The position numbers were made by a program, and so were the translations under genes. From the NCBI RefSeq assembly GCF_014322795.1, contig NZ_JAASTT010000003.1, positions 62,001 to 126,000 on the forward strand: a stretch of 64,000 nt of DNA, written 5' to 3'. Shown here one piece after another: positions 47,850 through 57,691 of this stretch. Source of the DNA: Paenilisteria portnoyi. GTDB taxonomy: Bacteria; Bacillota; Bacilli; Lactobacillales; Listeriaceae. Numbering within the stretch: position 1 is the first letter of the stretch; each line of letters opens with the position of its first letter. The notes under the pieces were generated by a model, which saw nothing but the letters and a program-made list of their open reading frames with translations, had not been told where the DNA came from and did not search any database.

Positions 47850-49679
47850 ATGCGGAGAATGAAGTTTTTTCAATCGGTCCAATTTAGATTTGTCATGATT
47901 TATTTGTTGCTTATTTTGGTGGCAATGCAAGTAATTGGGGCTTATTTTGTACGAGAGTTGCAGGACCAATTGGAGAAGAACTTTAAAACAGCGATTACTA
48001 ATAGTGTGAATTTATTGGAGTACAATGTTCGCGAAGAAATGTTGAAATATACGAACGATGACCAGACGAAACTTGAGAGTGACATTCAAAGTATGTTGCT
48101 CGATTTCGTTCGTGGTAGCAATGATTTTGAGAACGTGCTCGTTGTAGACGATAAGCTGAAAATCATTGGGACCTCAGATGTGGACAATCAAGGTATTGTT
48201 GGACAGGTCTCGACGAATAAAATGATTAAAAACACAATAAATAGTGGGAATGGCGAAAATAAAATCTTCATGGGGAAAAATCCAAAACGGCAAATTTGGG
48301 TGGATGTTACCCCGATTACTTCAAAAGGAGAGGTTATTGGCGCCATCTATTTGGCTACGGATATTGAATCAGTGTATGAACAGGTTGATAGTATTACGAG
48401 TATTTTCATCACAGGGACGCTTCTTGCGATGATTATTACGGCGATTCTAGGAATTTTGTTATCGCGAACGATTACGAAGCCGATTACGGATATGAAACGT
48501 CAGGCTTTTGCGATGGCACGTGGGAATTATACGCGCAAGGTAAAAGTGTACGGCATGGATGAAATTGGCCAATTAGCGGAATCCTTTAATGCGCTCACGA
48601 AACGGGTGCAGGAAGCACAAGCGATGACGGAAGGGGAGCGGCGGAAGTTGTCGTCGGTACTTTCTTACATGACGGATGGTGTGATTGCAACAGATCGTCG
48701 CGGGAAGGTTATTTTGATTAATACACCAGCTGAGAAGATGCTCAAAATGGCGCATGAAAGTGCGAATGGGAAACCGATTATTGATGTGCTTGGCGTGGCG
48801 GATGACTATTCCTTTGATGATTTGATGGAGTTGGAAGAGCCGCTTACGATGGATCGCAGTACGTTTGAGGAACCGTATATTTTACGGGCGAACTTGTCGG
48901 TGATTCAACGGGAAACTGGTTTTGTGAATGGGATCATTGCTGTTTTGCATGATATTACCGACCAGGAAAAAGTGGATCAGGAACGCCGCGATTTTGTATC
49001 GAATGTATCGCATGAGCTTCGGACGCCGCTTACGAGTATGCGTAGTTATTTAGAGGCGCTAAGTGATGGTGCATGGCGGGATGAAGAGATTGCGCCGCGT
49101 TTTCTTGAGGTGACGCAAAGCGAGACGGAGCGGATGATTCGCTTAGTGAATGATTTGCTGAAATTGTCACGAATGGATAGTGGACGCACGAATTTAGATA
49201 AGAATTTTGTGAATTTTAATGATTTCTTTAATCATATTATTGATCGTTTTGAGATGATGAAGAAGGATGGCACTACGTTTAAGCGTCAGTTTACGCGTGA
49301 GCCGGTTATTATTGAAATTGATGAAGATAAAATTATGCAGGTGATGGATAACATTATCTCGAATGCGAATAAATATTCACCAGATGGTGGCCGAATTACG
49401 TTCTACTTGCGGAAGCGCGAGGATGCGATTGAGGTTAGTATCAGTGATGAAGGTATGGGAATTCCTGAGGAGGACTTGACGAAAGTCTTTGATCGTTTCT
49501 TCCGTGTGGACAAGGCGAGGTCAAGGGAAATGGGCGGAACTGGTCTGGGTCTTGCGATTGCGCGTGATGTGATTACAGCGCATGGCGGCGAAATCTGGGC
49601 AGAGCGTAATCGCGGGAAAGGTACAATTATCTCGTTTACGTTGCCATACAATGACTTACCGGAGGATGATTGGGAATGA
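47850..49679 (+). CDS. walK: Sensor histidine kinase WalK (YycG)
   Basis: A 609-residue sensor. Two transmembrane helices (about 12-32 and 183-205) flank an extracytoplasmic PAS-like domain; then HAMP, an intracellular PAS (about 260-365), the HisKA domain with His388 in SNVSHELRTPLTS, and the HATPase with NIISNANKYS and GTGLGLAIA. It senses envelope state and phosphorylates WalR. It starts 5 nt after walR and overlaps walH by 4 nt. Confidence 0.96.
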   Translation: MRRMKFFQSVQFRFVMIYLLLILVAMQVIGAYFVRELQDQLEKNFKTAITNSVNLLEYNVREEMLKYTNDDQTKLESDIQSMLLDFVRGSNDFENVLVVDDKLKIIGTSDVDNQGIVGQVSTNKMIKNTINSGNGENKIFMGKNPKRQIWVDVTPITSKGEVIGAIYLATDIESVYEQVDSITSIFITGTLLAMIITAILGILLSRTITKPITDMKRQAFAMARGNYTRKVKVYGMDEIGQLAESFNALTKRVQEAQAMTEGERRKLSSVLSYMTDGVIATDRRGKVILINTPAEKMLKMAHESANGKPIIDVLGVADDYSFDDLMELEEPLTMDRSTFEEPYILRANLSVIQRETGFVNGIIAVLHDITDQEKVDQERRDFVSNVSHELRTPLTSMRSYLEALSDGAWRDEEIAPRFLEVTQSETERMIRLVNDLLKLSRMDSGRTNLDKNFVNFNDFFNHIIDRFEMMKKDGTTFKRQFTREPVIIEIDEDKIMQVMDNIISNANKYSPDGGRITFYLRKREDAIEVSISDEGMGIPEEDLTKVFDRFFRVDKARSREMGGTGLGLAIARDVITAHGGEIWAERNRGKGTIISFTLPYNDLPEDDWE

Positions 49680-50971
49680 AGGGTACAAAAATAAGAGGAA
49701 CTATCCTCACTGTTCTTGTAGTTATCAGTGTTTTCCTAAGCTACAGTCTCTGGAAAGTGCAGCCGGATTATGAAGTGATTGATAATGAGACGGTGAAAAA
49801 GGAGCAAATTGCAAAGTTACGACAGCCAGAACAGGTTTTTAGGCCGACGATGGTGTATTATCATCAGAATGACAAGCATTACACGACGCAAAATTTAACG
49901 ATGATTAACGCGCTTGTGAAGGCGGGGACGACGTTTGATTTTTCTGAATTGGTGCGGACGGATAAAATGACGGCGAGTTACCAAGGAATGATGCATCAGA
50001 ATAATTCGATGGAACTGGTTTTCCCGAATGCTGTGCCGCTTTCTGTTTACAGTCAGGTTTTTAGATTAAAGGGCGATAATTTTGATTTGAATTCGTTTAA
50101 TCGGATTACGTTTAATTTGACTAAGTCGGAGAATGGCTTGTTCTCTGTGTATTTTGGAAATGATTCGAATGAGCAGATTTATCAGGGATCGATTCAGCAG
50201 GAGCAGGTTGATATGTTGGAGCAAGTTTTGACGGAGCAGAAAACGGTGATGGCTCCAGTGAATGAGTTATATAAGAATAAGCAGTATTTATTCTTGAGTG
50301 ACGCGCCTGTGAAGTTGCAACAGCAGCAGTATGTGATTGAGACGATTGATATTGGATTGTTTAAAAATGCGCTGTTTGGTGATGGTAGCAAGGTGAAGGG
50401 GCAGGATAACTCGTTTACGAATGGTTCGAGTTCGATGACGGTGAATCCAGAAGAAAAGGTGCTCACATACGTGGATCCGGCGCAAGAACGTCGCGATACG
50501 TCGCAGCTTAGCAGTGCGATGAAGTCAGAGCAGATTCAGTCGAGTTTTAATTTTGTGAATGATCATTGGGGCTGGACGGGAAATTATTATTATTCTGGTT
50601 ACTCGGCGGATAGCTCGACAACCGCATTTTCTTTGTTTGTGCAGGGATTGCCAGTGTTTAACGATGATGGCATGTCGCAGATTCTGGTGACGGAGGGAAC
50701 GGAAGGCGTGTATAAATACCAGCGTCCGTTTTTCAAACTTGGTGCACAAATTACAACAGAGTCAAAAGAAGTGACGTTGCCGAGTTCGGTGAGCGTTTAC
50801 GAGAACCTAATTAAGACGGTGGATCCAGATGATATTCAGATGATTGCTCCGGGATATGTGATGGTATATGAGCAAAATAATAATAGCTACAATCGTGTTG
50901 TGGAGCTAAAGCCGGCTTGGTTTTATAAATACAACGGTACGTGGACACCTGTTGTGGGAGGCGAATCGTAA
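49676..50971 (+). CDS. walH: WalK regulator WalH (YycH)
   Basis: A 431-residue protein, start ATG 49676 overlapping the walK stop (ATGA). One N-terminal transmembrane helix (GTILTVLVVISVFLSYSLW) anchors a large extracellular domain of the YycH family. In Bacillus YycH with YycI holds WalK in check through their membrane helices. It overlaps walI by 1 nt. Confidence 0.94.
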   Translation: MKGTKIRGTILTVLVVISVFLSYSLWKVQPDYEVIDNETVKKEQIAKLRQPEQVFRPTMVYYHQNDKHYTTQNLTMINALVKAGTTFDFSELVRTDKMTASYQGMMHQNNSMELVFPNAVPLSVYSQVFRLKGDNFDLNSFNRITFNLTKSENGLFSVYFGNDSNEQIYQGSIQQEQVDMLEQVLTEQKTVMAPVNELYKNKQYLFLSDAPVKLQQQQYVIETIDIGLFKNALFGDGSKVKGQDNSFTNGSSSMTVNPEEKVLTYVDPAQERRDTSQLSSAMKSEQIQSSFNFVNDHWGWTGNYYYSGYSADSSTTAFSLFVQGLPVFNDDGMSQILVTEGTEGVYKYQRPFFKLGAQITTESKEVTLPSSVSVYENLIKTVDPDDIQMIAPGYVMVYEQNNNSYNRVVELKPAWFYKYNGTWTPVVGGES

Positions 50972-51816
50972 TGGATTGGAAGAAAACAGAAACGATTTTT
51001 ATTATCGCCTTCTTGATTTTGGATATTTTCTTATTGGTGCTGTTCATTGATTCTAGAATGTCTTCTTCGCCAACGCCGCTTGTTAGTCAGACTTTGGAAG
51101 AGAAATTGAAATCGGAAAATATAACATATGGAAAAATTCCGTCTAATCCAGAGAAGGGTTCGTATTTAACCACAGAGCCACTTGCTTTTACTCAGAAGGA
51201 TATCAATGATTTGAAGGGGCAGAAGATTTCTGTTTTGAATTCAGATCAGCGGATATATTCGGTGCTAGCCAAGCCTGTAAAAATCGATCCAGAGAAGTAT
51301 GGCGCGGATTTGATGCCATTTTTGAAGAGTGATGTTTTTGAAGGGGACCGGTATACGTATTGGGGCTATGATTCCGAGAGGCGCGAGATGACATTTAATC
51401 AGAAAATTGATGGACGGCCTGTGTTGTTTAATACGAATGGCCAGATTGTGTTTAATTTGAGTAAGGATAATGAGGTTATTTCCTATCGGCAAACGATGCT
51501 CGGTGATCCGAAGATGTTCGATGAAAAGGACGATGTGATTTCGGGAACGGATGCATTGGAGGTACTTCATCAGCATGGTGATCTAAAGCAGAATAGTAAG
51601 ATTGTGAATACGACGCTCGGTTATTACAATTTGGTTAGTTTGCCGAGTTCGGACGTGTACTTGCCTGTGTGGGCTTTCGAGGTGAAACACGAGAAGCAGA
51701 CGACATTTTTCCTTGTGAACGGTTTGGAGGGGTCTGTGATTAACTCGAGTGATTTGCAGGCAAATGAAGAAATACCGAATTCGGAGAGTGACGCTGTTCA
51801 GAAAGCGCAGCAGTAG
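50971..51816 (+). CDS. walI: WalK regulator WalI (YycI)
   Basis: A 281-residue protein starting MDWKKTETIFIIAFLILDIFL (membrane helix), with the extracellular YycI domain. The ATG at 50971 shares one base with the walH stop codon TAA, which decides against the upstream ATG at 50941. It works with WalH to inhibit WalK. Confidence 0.94.
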   Translation: MDWKKTETIFIIAFLILDIFLLVLFIDSRMSSSPTPLVSQTLEEKLKSENITYGKIPSNPEKGSYLTTEPLAFTQKDINDLKGQKISVLNSDQRIYSVLAKPVKIDPEKYGADLMPFLKSDVFEGDRYTYWGYDSERREMTFNQKIDGRPVLFNTNGQIVFNLSKDNEVISYRQTMLGDPKMFDEKDDVISGTDALEVLHQHGDLKQNSKIVNTTLGYYNLVSLPSSDVYLPVWAFEVKHEKQTTFFLVNGLEGSVINSSDLQANEEIPNSESDAVQKAQQ

Positions 51817-51927
51817 AGTGGAAAGTGGGAGAGCCTTGGAAAATGTGAGGTTTCTCCTTTTTTCGTGCAATTGTGTTTTTTTCGTTGTACAATAAGATTA
51901 TGGAATTTTTAAGGGGGCTAGAAAGCG

Positions 51928-52761
51928 ATGTTTGCAAAGGAAATCAAGACAGCGAATCAGGCGACGGATCAGCTCCGTTTTAGTATATTGGCAAGTGGTA
52001 GTTCAGGAAATGCAACGCTAATTGAGACGGCGGATCAGACTATTTTAGTGGATTGTGGCTTGAGTGGAAAGAAAATCGAGCATTTATTCAGCGAAGTTGG
52101 GCGGAGTATGACAGATGTGGATGCGATTTTGGTAACGCATGAGCACGTGGATCATATTAAAGGACTTGGCGTGCTGGCGCGGCGTTATGAGGTGCCTGTT
52201 TATGCGAATGCGAAGACGTGGGCTGCAATGGAAACGTCGATTGGTGAAATTAACACGGCGCAAAAATTTCAATTTGATATGGAAACGGTGAAATCATTCG
52301 GTAGTTTGCAAGTGGAATCATTCGGTGTTTCACATGATGCTGCTGAACCGATGTTTTATATTTTCCACAGTGGGAAAAAGAAATTCGTGATGATTACGGA
52401 TACGGGGTACGTGAGTGATCGGATGAAAGGGCATATTGCGAATGCTGATGCCTACCTTTTTGAGAGTAATCATGATGTGGAGATGTTGCGCATGGGGCGT
52501 TATCCTTGGAATGTGAAGCGTCGCATTTTGGGCGATGAGGGTCACGTTTCGAATGAGGATGCTGGAATTGCGATGAGTGAAGTGATTGGTGATGCGACGA
52601 AGCGGATTTATTTGGGACATTTGAGTAAAGATAATAATATGAAGGATCTCGCGAGAATGGCCGTTTCGCAAACATTGGCTGGCGAGGGTATTATTGTCGG
52701 TGAGCAAATTGATTTATTTGATACAGATCCCGAGATTCCAACACCGATTTTTACGATTTAA
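51928..52761 (+). CDS. walJ: Metallo-beta-lactamase fold hydrolase WalJ (YycJ)
   Basis: A 277-residue MBL-fold protein. The motif THEHVDH gives metal ligands His71, His73, Asp75 and His76; DCGLSG, ITDTG and LGHLSKDNN supply the others. YycJ/WalJ is a nuclease-like protein linked to DNA repair and wall control. Start ATG 51928 after AAGGGGG. It has its own 111-nt upstream gap. Confidence 0.95.
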   Translation: MFAKEIKTANQATDQLRFSILASGSSGNATLIETADQTILVDCGLSGKKIEHLFSEVGRSMTDVDAILVTHEHVDHIKGLGVLARRYEVPVYANAKTWAAMETSIGEINTAQKFQFDMETVKSFGSLQVESFGVSHDAAEPMFYIFHSGKKKFVMITDTGYVSDRMKGHIANADAYLFESNHDVEMLRMGRYPWNVKRRILGDEGHVSNEDAGIAMSEVIGDATKRIYLGHLSKDNNMKDLARMAVSQTLAGEGIIVGEQIDLFDTDPEIPTPIFTI

Positions 52762-52867
52762 TGTGATTTATAGCAGAATTTTTAATAAAATTTCATAGTT
52801 TTTTCATAATTAGGGTATAGAATAACTATATGGACACGTCTACAATTTGGAAAGGGATGAATAATGC

Positions 52868-54436
52868 ATGGATGAGAAAAACAAAGACTTGGAAACGCAG
52901 AAAGATGAGTTAGCAAGTGGGGCTTCTCCTGAGAAGTTATCGGAGTCACAATCTTACGAAAAACCTGAGCCAACCGGAGATGCGGCGATACATACGGCAT
53001 CTGAGCCACAAGTTGCGCGCGACATCCCCGTTAAAGCTGTGCATTCTGCAGAAGGCGTAACGCCAGAAGGTGAACCGTTTGCTACAGCGACGAAAGAAGA
53101 AGCAGAAGCGAGTTCGACCCATGCTTTCTTTGATGCTTCGGCTAGTGAACCGGAAGTGAAGCCGACGCCGGCAAGTAGTGGTGGCGGGAATAATGTTGTC
53201 CCACCGGTACCTCCAACGCGTGCTGGCGGTGGCGGAAATGGTAGTGAGCCGCCGAAAAAAGAAGGTAAGAAGAAAACGATGCTAGCTGTCTTTTTAACTG
53301 GTCTTCTAGGTGTTTTGATTGGTGCATTAATCGTGCTTGGATTCTCATGGGGTGCGCTTCATGATGATAACACCAACACGACTTCGAACACGACATCCAC
53401 TGGTAGCGGCGAAACGAAAAAAGTGACGGTTGACAGCACGACAAGCACGACAAAAGCGCTTGAAAAAGTACAGGATGCGGTTGTGAGTGTTTTGAATTAC
53501 CAAGCTGGGACGTCGATTAGTACAGATGCAACAGCGGAAGAGGAAGCTTCTTCTGGATCTGGTGTTGTGTATAAGAAATCGAATGGTAAAGCCTATATTG
53601 TGACGAATAATCACGTGGTAGAAGGCGCCAACAAATTAGAAGTCAAATTTTCAAACGGTAAGAAAACCGAAGCTAAGCTTGTTGGAACGGATAAATGGAA
53701 CGATTTAGCGGTTCTTGAGATTAGTGATAAGAATGTGACGAAGATTGCTGAATTTGGTAATTCTGACGCGCTTAAAGTAGGCGAAACAGCGATTGCGATT
53801 GGTAGTCCACTTGGAACAGAATTTGCTGGAACGGTAACGGAAGGTATTATTTCTGGTCTGAATCGTACGGTGCCTGTTGATACAAATGGCGATGGTACGT
53901 CTGATTGGGAAGCGGAAGTTATTCAAACGGATGCAGCGATTAACCCTGGTAACAGTGGGGGTGCGCTAGTCAATATTGAAGGTCAGGTTATCGGTATTAA
54001 CTCGATGAAAATCTCGACGGAAAACGTAGAAGGTATCGGTTTTGCGATTCCAATCAATACGGTTGAGCCGATTATCGAACAGTTGGAGAAAAATGGAGAA
54101 GTAGAGCGTCCGTCGCTAGGTGTGACATTGCGTGACGTGGATACGATTCCAGAAGTGCAACAACAACAAGTATTAAAATTGCCAGATGGCGTTGATTATG
54201 GTGCGATGGTACAACAAGTCGTTTCCGGCTCAGCTGCTGATAAAGCTGGTTTGAAAGAATATGATGTTATCGTTGAAATGAACGGTAAGAAAGTAACAAA
54301 CTCGATGACACTGCGCCAAATTCTATATTCGAATGATGTCAAAGTTGGCGATAAGATGGAAGTGAAGTATTATCGTGATGGTAAGAAGGAAACAACGACG
54401 GTGACACTTACTGCAGCCAGCTCAACCAACCAGTAA
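52868..54436 (+). CDS. htrA: Serine protease HtrA, membrane anchored
   Basis: A 522-residue protein. A long Glu/Ser/Pro-rich cytoplasmic N-terminus (about 1-135) precedes one transmembrane helix (TMLAVFLTGLLGVLIGALIVL) and a trypsin-like domain with catalytic His249 (TNNHVV), Asp279 (NDLAVL) and Ser363 (NPGNSGGAL); a PDZ domain follows (about 415-515). HtrA degrades misfolded envelope proteins and is linked to acid and stress tolerance in Listeria. It follows the wal operon as in Listeria. Confidence 0.97.
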   Translation: MDEKNKDLETQKDELASGASPEKLSESQSYEKPEPTGDAAIHTASEPQVARDIPVKAVHSAEGVTPEGEPFATATKEEAEASSTHAFFDASASEPEVKPTPASSGGGNNVVPPVPPTRAGGGGNGSEPPKKEGKKKTMLAVFLTGLLGVLIGALIVLGFSWGALHDDNTNTTSNTTSTGSGETKKVTVDSTTSTTKALEKVQDAVVSVLNYQAGTSISTDATAEEEASSGSGVVYKKSNGKAYIVTNNHVVEGANKLEVKFSNGKKTEAKLVGTDKWNDLAVLEISDKNVTKIAEFGNSDALKVGETAIAIGSPLGTEFAGTVTEGIISGLNRTVPVDTNGDGTSDWEAEVIQTDAAINPGNSGGALVNIEGQVIGINSMKISTENVEGIGFAIPINTVEPIIEQLEKNGEVERPSLGVTLRDVDTIPEVQQQQVLKLPDGVDYGAMVQQVVSGSAADKAGLKEYDVIVEMNGKKVTNSMTLRQILYSNDVKVGDKMEVKYYRDGKKETTTVTLTAASSTNQ

Positions 54437-54563
54437 CGCAAGAACCGAGAAACGCTCATCTGCGTCGTTAAAGGCTCTGTTCCGGTGCTCATGTACAGGT
54501 CGTACATTCCGCTCCGGTACTCGCCTTTGCCTAGCAGCTAAGCATTTCTCGGTCCTTGCTGGT
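54430..54563. repeat. Palindromic repeat family B, copy 2
   Basis: The outer sequences near 54430-54455 and 54542-54563 pair with a few gaps (ACCGAGAAA and its complement TTTCTCGGT). The interior follows copy 1 (4676-4800) closely: GTCGTTAAA, CTCTGTTCCG, CGGTACTCGC, TTTGCCTAGC. Its left end touches the last codons of htrA. Confidence 0.75.
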
Positions 54564-54590
54564 TTGGCGGGGAATGCGAGATTTAATAGG

Positions 54591-54632
54591 AAAACACGAT
54601 TCTCTAATGTCAGGGGATCGTGTTTTTTTTTT
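54591..54632. terminator. Bidirectional terminator after htrA / ACT gene
   Basis: AACACGAT/ATCGTGTT arms with A-rich and T-rich flanks and an inner loop of 16 nt. Confidence 0.85.
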
Positions 54633-54633
54633 G

Positions 54634-55005
54634 TTATTCGGTGATTTGGTGGCCGGCGGTTGTTAGAGTCGTGATTGCGAGGTCTAGATTGGCTTGTTTC
54701 ATGAGGATGTAGTCGGTGTTGTAGGTGGAGACGGCGAAGATGCTGATTTCTTTTTCGGCGAGGGGAGTGGCTATTTTGTGTAGAATGCCGGTTAGGGAGA
54801 AGTCGAGGATTCCTTCGATTTTTAGGAGGAACCAGTCGGATTCGGCCGTGTCGAGGGATTCGGTGGGCATGATGATGGAGCATTCTTCAGCGGTGTACGT
54901 GATGCTTTTGAATTGGCTGTGATCGGTTTGGAACCATGTGGGTACTGGGAAATCTGGTCGGAATTTTGCGATGGTGTAGTTGGTTTTGTCTAGTTTTAAT
55001 TTCAT
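54634..55005 (-). CDS. ACT domain-containing protein
   Basis: A 123-residue protein starting MKLKLDKTNYTIAKF after AAAGGAGC. The second half (about 57-120: WFLLKIEGILDFSLTGILHKIATPLAEKEISIFAVSTYNTDYILMK split here for length by eye) is an ACT_7-type ligand-binding domain like the regulatory part of aspartokinases, without a catalytic domain. It probably senses a small metabolite. It is convergent to htrA and divergent from the PadR gene at 55129. Confidence 0.85.
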   Translation of the reverse strand: MKLKLDKTNYTIAKFRPDFPVPTWFQTDHSQFKSITYTAEECSIIMPTESLDTAESDWFLLKIEGILDFSLTGILHKIATPLAEKEISIFAVSTYNTDYILMKQANLDLAITTLTTAGHQITE

Positions 55006-55128
55006 TGGGAAACAGCTCCTTTTTTTATAAGCGTAGCATGAATTTTGGTGGGTTGCAAAATCTTTTGTCAGGTGGTAAAGTTAAGGAAGATTATAATTCT
55101 ATCTGGTAGAGTAATTTGAGGGGTGATT

Positions 55129-55458
55129 TTGATTCGTAGTGATATTTTAAGAGGGCATGTGGACTCGATTATTTTGCGGATTTTGGCGGATGGGGATTCT
55201 TATGGTTATGAAATCTCGAAGCAAATTAGTGAACGGACGGGTGACCGCTTTCAAATTAAAGAGGCAACGCTATATGCGGTTTTTCAGCGGTTGGAGAAGA
55301 AGTTGTTGATTGAGTCGTATTTCGGGGAACGCTCGCATGGTGGAAAGCGAAAATATTATATGATTACGAGTCTCGGTCGGGCGTATTTGAGCGAGATGGC
55401 GCGGGAATGGCGAGAGATTAAGGGTATTATGAACCTTTTTTTGGAGGAGATTGATTAG
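55129..55458 (+). CDS. PadR family transcriptional regulator, second copy
   Basis: A 109-residue protein. TTG 55129 (M-IRSDILRGHVDSIIL) is favoured because GAGGGG lies 5-10 nt upstream; GTG at 55123 overlaps the Shine-Dalgarno. PadR hallmarks: YGYEISKQI, IKEATLYAVFQRLEKK and the wing GGKRKYYMIT. It shares its last base with the start of the HAAS gene. Similar in layout to the pair at 19061-19763 but not close in sequence. Confidence 0.9.
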   Translation: MIRSDILRGHVDSIILRILADGDSYGYEISKQISERTGDRFQIKEATLYAVFQRLEKKLLIESYFGERSHGGKRKYYMITSLGRAYLSEMAREWREIKGIMNLFLEEID

Positions 55459-55877
55459 TGAATAGGATATCGGAATTTGTGGAGAAGCTATTTGAGAATG
55501 TGCCGGAGAGCGATCAGGCGGCGCAAATTAAGGAAGAAATTATGTATAACTTAGCGGAAAAAGTGGCGGACTTGATGGAGGAAGGGAAATCAGAAGAGGA
55601 CGCGGTGAATAAGGCGATTATTGAGTTCGGTGACATCGATGAGATTGTCGCGGAATTGGAAGTGGCTAAGCCGAATACGAAGAAACGACGGGCGCTTGCG
55701 AAGGTGAATTTAGGGTTTTCAATTTGGGGCGCGGCATTGCTGATTATCTTATTTATCGTTGTGAATGTGATGTATTCACCAGATGTTTTGTGGTGTATTT
55801 TCCCCATTTTTGCAGTGCTTTGGTGGCCGCTCGCGATGTTTTATTTTTGGTATCGGCGTAAGGCTGAGGATAAATAG
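55458..55877 (+). CDS. HAAS/permease-prefix-domain membrane protein, second copy
   Basis: A 139-residue protein from GTG 55458, overlapping padR by one base. It has an N-terminal helical HAAS domain (about 10-72: AAQIKEEIMYNLAEKVADLM ... FGDIDEIVAEL), then a basic linker and two transmembrane helices ending in a WYRRK tail. Typical partner of PadR regulators, as for the pair near 19.4 kb. Confidence 0.85.
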   Translation: MNRISEFVEKLFENVPESDQAAQIKEEIMYNLAEKVADLMEEGKSEEDAVNKAIIEFGDIDEIVAELEVAKPNTKKRRALAKVNLGFSIWGAALLIILFIVVNVMYSPDVLWCIFPIFAVLWWPLAMFYFWYRRKAEDK

Positions 55878-56051
55878 GTTTGGGTAAGTCAATGCAATTT
55901 TCTTCTTGATGAAGAGTTGTTATTGGCTTTTTATTTGGTTGCGAAGAAGAAAAGAATTATACATAATGAAGGCAATTCGTTGTATCCTCCTTTCTCGTTT
56001 GGAAAAAAGCAGAACGGGAATATTGGAAGAAACATGAGGAGGCGAACTTGG

Positions 56052-57671
56052 ATGGGAGAGCGGTATTTGAACTATTATTCCCAGGAAGCTATTCGAAAAA
56101 ATAGCGTTGTTATTGTGTCTAATCATGAGGCGTTTATAGAAGGTATAAAGCAGCATCCGATTTTTCTAGGAGTGTCCCTAGAATCGATGAGCGATAAGGC
56201 TTTAGCAAGCTCGGCGTATGTTGTTTCGGATGATGCGATGCCAAGTTATTTTATAAAAAAAGACGGTCAAACATATATTCATTTTTATCGTGGAGAGGCA
56301 TTGGAGCCTTTGTTAATGCGCAGTTTGTTACATGCGGATTATATTGTAACGGATGAAGTGTTACCTCTTTATTTGCAAGAAGTTATGACTGGGATGGTTA
56401 TTACCTCGAAACAATGGGCTGCGGGTGTATTGTTGGATAAACCAGCGGGCGATGTCAAAAAGACGATTTTGATGTATTGTGGTGGCTTTAAAAATAATGG
56501 GATTACGACGTCTGCTATTAATTTATTGCATAATTTAGACTACGAGCGTTATCGGGTTATTGTGATGGATACGGAGGCACTTCACGATGATTGTAAAAGG
56601 AATTTCAAAAAATTGGATCCGCGTGTGTTGCGGGTGACAGTTGTTGGCGGTATGCTACGGACCGAAGAGGAGAGCAAAGCGGAAGAGCGGCTTTTCACGG
56701 CGAGTCACGAACTATATGTGGAGTTTGGCCCAGAAGGTTTTTTAGAAGAGGAAGTGAAACGGTTATATCAGCGTGAATTGCGGCGTATTTTAGGGGAAAC
56801 GAAGATTGATATTGCGATTGATTTTGATGGTTATTTTAAGTATTGGACCTTGTTGCTTGCGACGAGTGGGGCTAACCAGAAATTGATTTATCAGCATAAC
56901 GAGATGATGCAAGAATATCGCAAAAAATTAGGTGTGGACTACAAGCATCGGGTGGATTTAAATGTGATTTTCTTACTGTATAATTATTTTGATAAAATCG
57001 TTTCGGTGGCGGGGCATACGCGAGATTTGAACGAGGCCAAATTGCGACATTTAGTGGAAAATAGTTCTGAAAAAATGGTTTATGTGCATAATTCACTGGA
57101 TTATGAGGCTGTGCTTGGGGCTGCGGATGAAGCTTCGGATGTTGAGCTAGATGAGGATAGCTTTTATTTTATGACGATGGGGAGGCTTTCTCCTGAAAAG
57201 AATCAGCGAATGTTGATGGAGGCTTTTAAAGATGTTGTTGCAAAGCGGAATGAGGCCAAATTAGTGTTGATTGGTAATGGGGAACTGAGGGACGAACTTG
57301 CGGAATTGATTCGGAAACTGGATCTGGAGGAACATGTCACGTTGCTTGGACAGGTGGTTAATCCATTTCCATTATTGAAGCGATGCGACGTATTTATTTT
57401 GCCATCGAATCATGAGGGACAGCCAATGGTCTTGCTAGAAACGTTGATTTTGCGGAAGGTGATTGTGGCAACGGATATCCCTGGATCGCGGAGTATTTTG
57501 GAGGATGGTTATGGTTTGTTAATTCCAAATTCAAAAGAGCGTTTGGTGGAGGGGATGTTGCGAGCGCTGAATGACGAGGTGCCTACTAAAGAATTTGATT
57601 ACGTGGGGTATAATCAGCGTGCGATGGAGATGTTTTATGATATATTAGAATGGAAAAATGCCGCTACGTGA
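56052..57671 (+). CDS. Glycosyltransferase with a TagF-like N-terminal segment and a GT4 domain
   Basis: A 539-residue protein started at ATG 56052 (MGERYLNYYSQ), 9 nt after GAGGAGG; in-frame upstream codons lack a Shine-Dalgarno. Residues about 1-130 resemble the substrate region of CDP-glycerol glycerophosphotransferases (MPSYFIKKDGQTYIHFYRGE, then LLHADYIVTDEVLPLYL), but the normal TWHG His is replaced by FYRG, so it is likely not active. Residues about 135-530 form a GT-B enzyme with the GT4 C-terminal lobe: GRLSPEKNQRML, LIGNGELRDEL, and the catalytic E-x7-E in SNHEGQPMVLLE. It may add sugar to a teichoic acid or surface glycan. Confidence 0.8.
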   Translation: MGERYLNYYSQEAIRKNSVVIVSNHEAFIEGIKQHPIFLGVSLESMSDKALASSAYVVSDDAMPSYFIKKDGQTYIHFYRGEALEPLLMRSLLHADYIVTDEVLPLYLQEVMTGMVITSKQWAAGVLLDKPAGDVKKTILMYCGGFKNNGITTSAINLLHNLDYERYRVIVMDTEALHDDCKRNFKKLDPRVLRVTVVGGMLRTEEESKAEERLFTASHELYVEFGPEGFLEEEVKRLYQRELRRILGETKIDIAIDFDGYFKYWTLLLATSGANQKLIYQHNEMMQEYRKKLGVDYKHRVDLNVIFLLYNYFDKIVSVAGHTRDLNEAKLRHLVENSSEKMVYVHNSLDYEAVLGAADEASDVELDEDSFYFMTMGRLSPEKNQRMLMEAFKDVVAKRNEAKLVLIGNGELRDELAELIRKLDLEEHVTLLGQVVNPFPLLKRCDVFILPSNHEGQPMVLLETLILRKVIVATDIPGSRSILEDGYGLLIPNSKERLVEGMLRALNDEVPTKEFDYVGYNQRAMEMFYDILEWKNAAT

Positions 57672-57685
57672 TGTGACGGCATCTT
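57658..57685. terminator. Bidirectional terminator between the glycosyltransferase and sugar permease genes
   Basis: ATGCCG/CGGCAT arms with a 13-nt loop, overlapping the glycosyltransferase stop codon, with A- and T-rich flanks. Confidence 0.6.
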
Positions 57686-57691
57686 TGTTTG

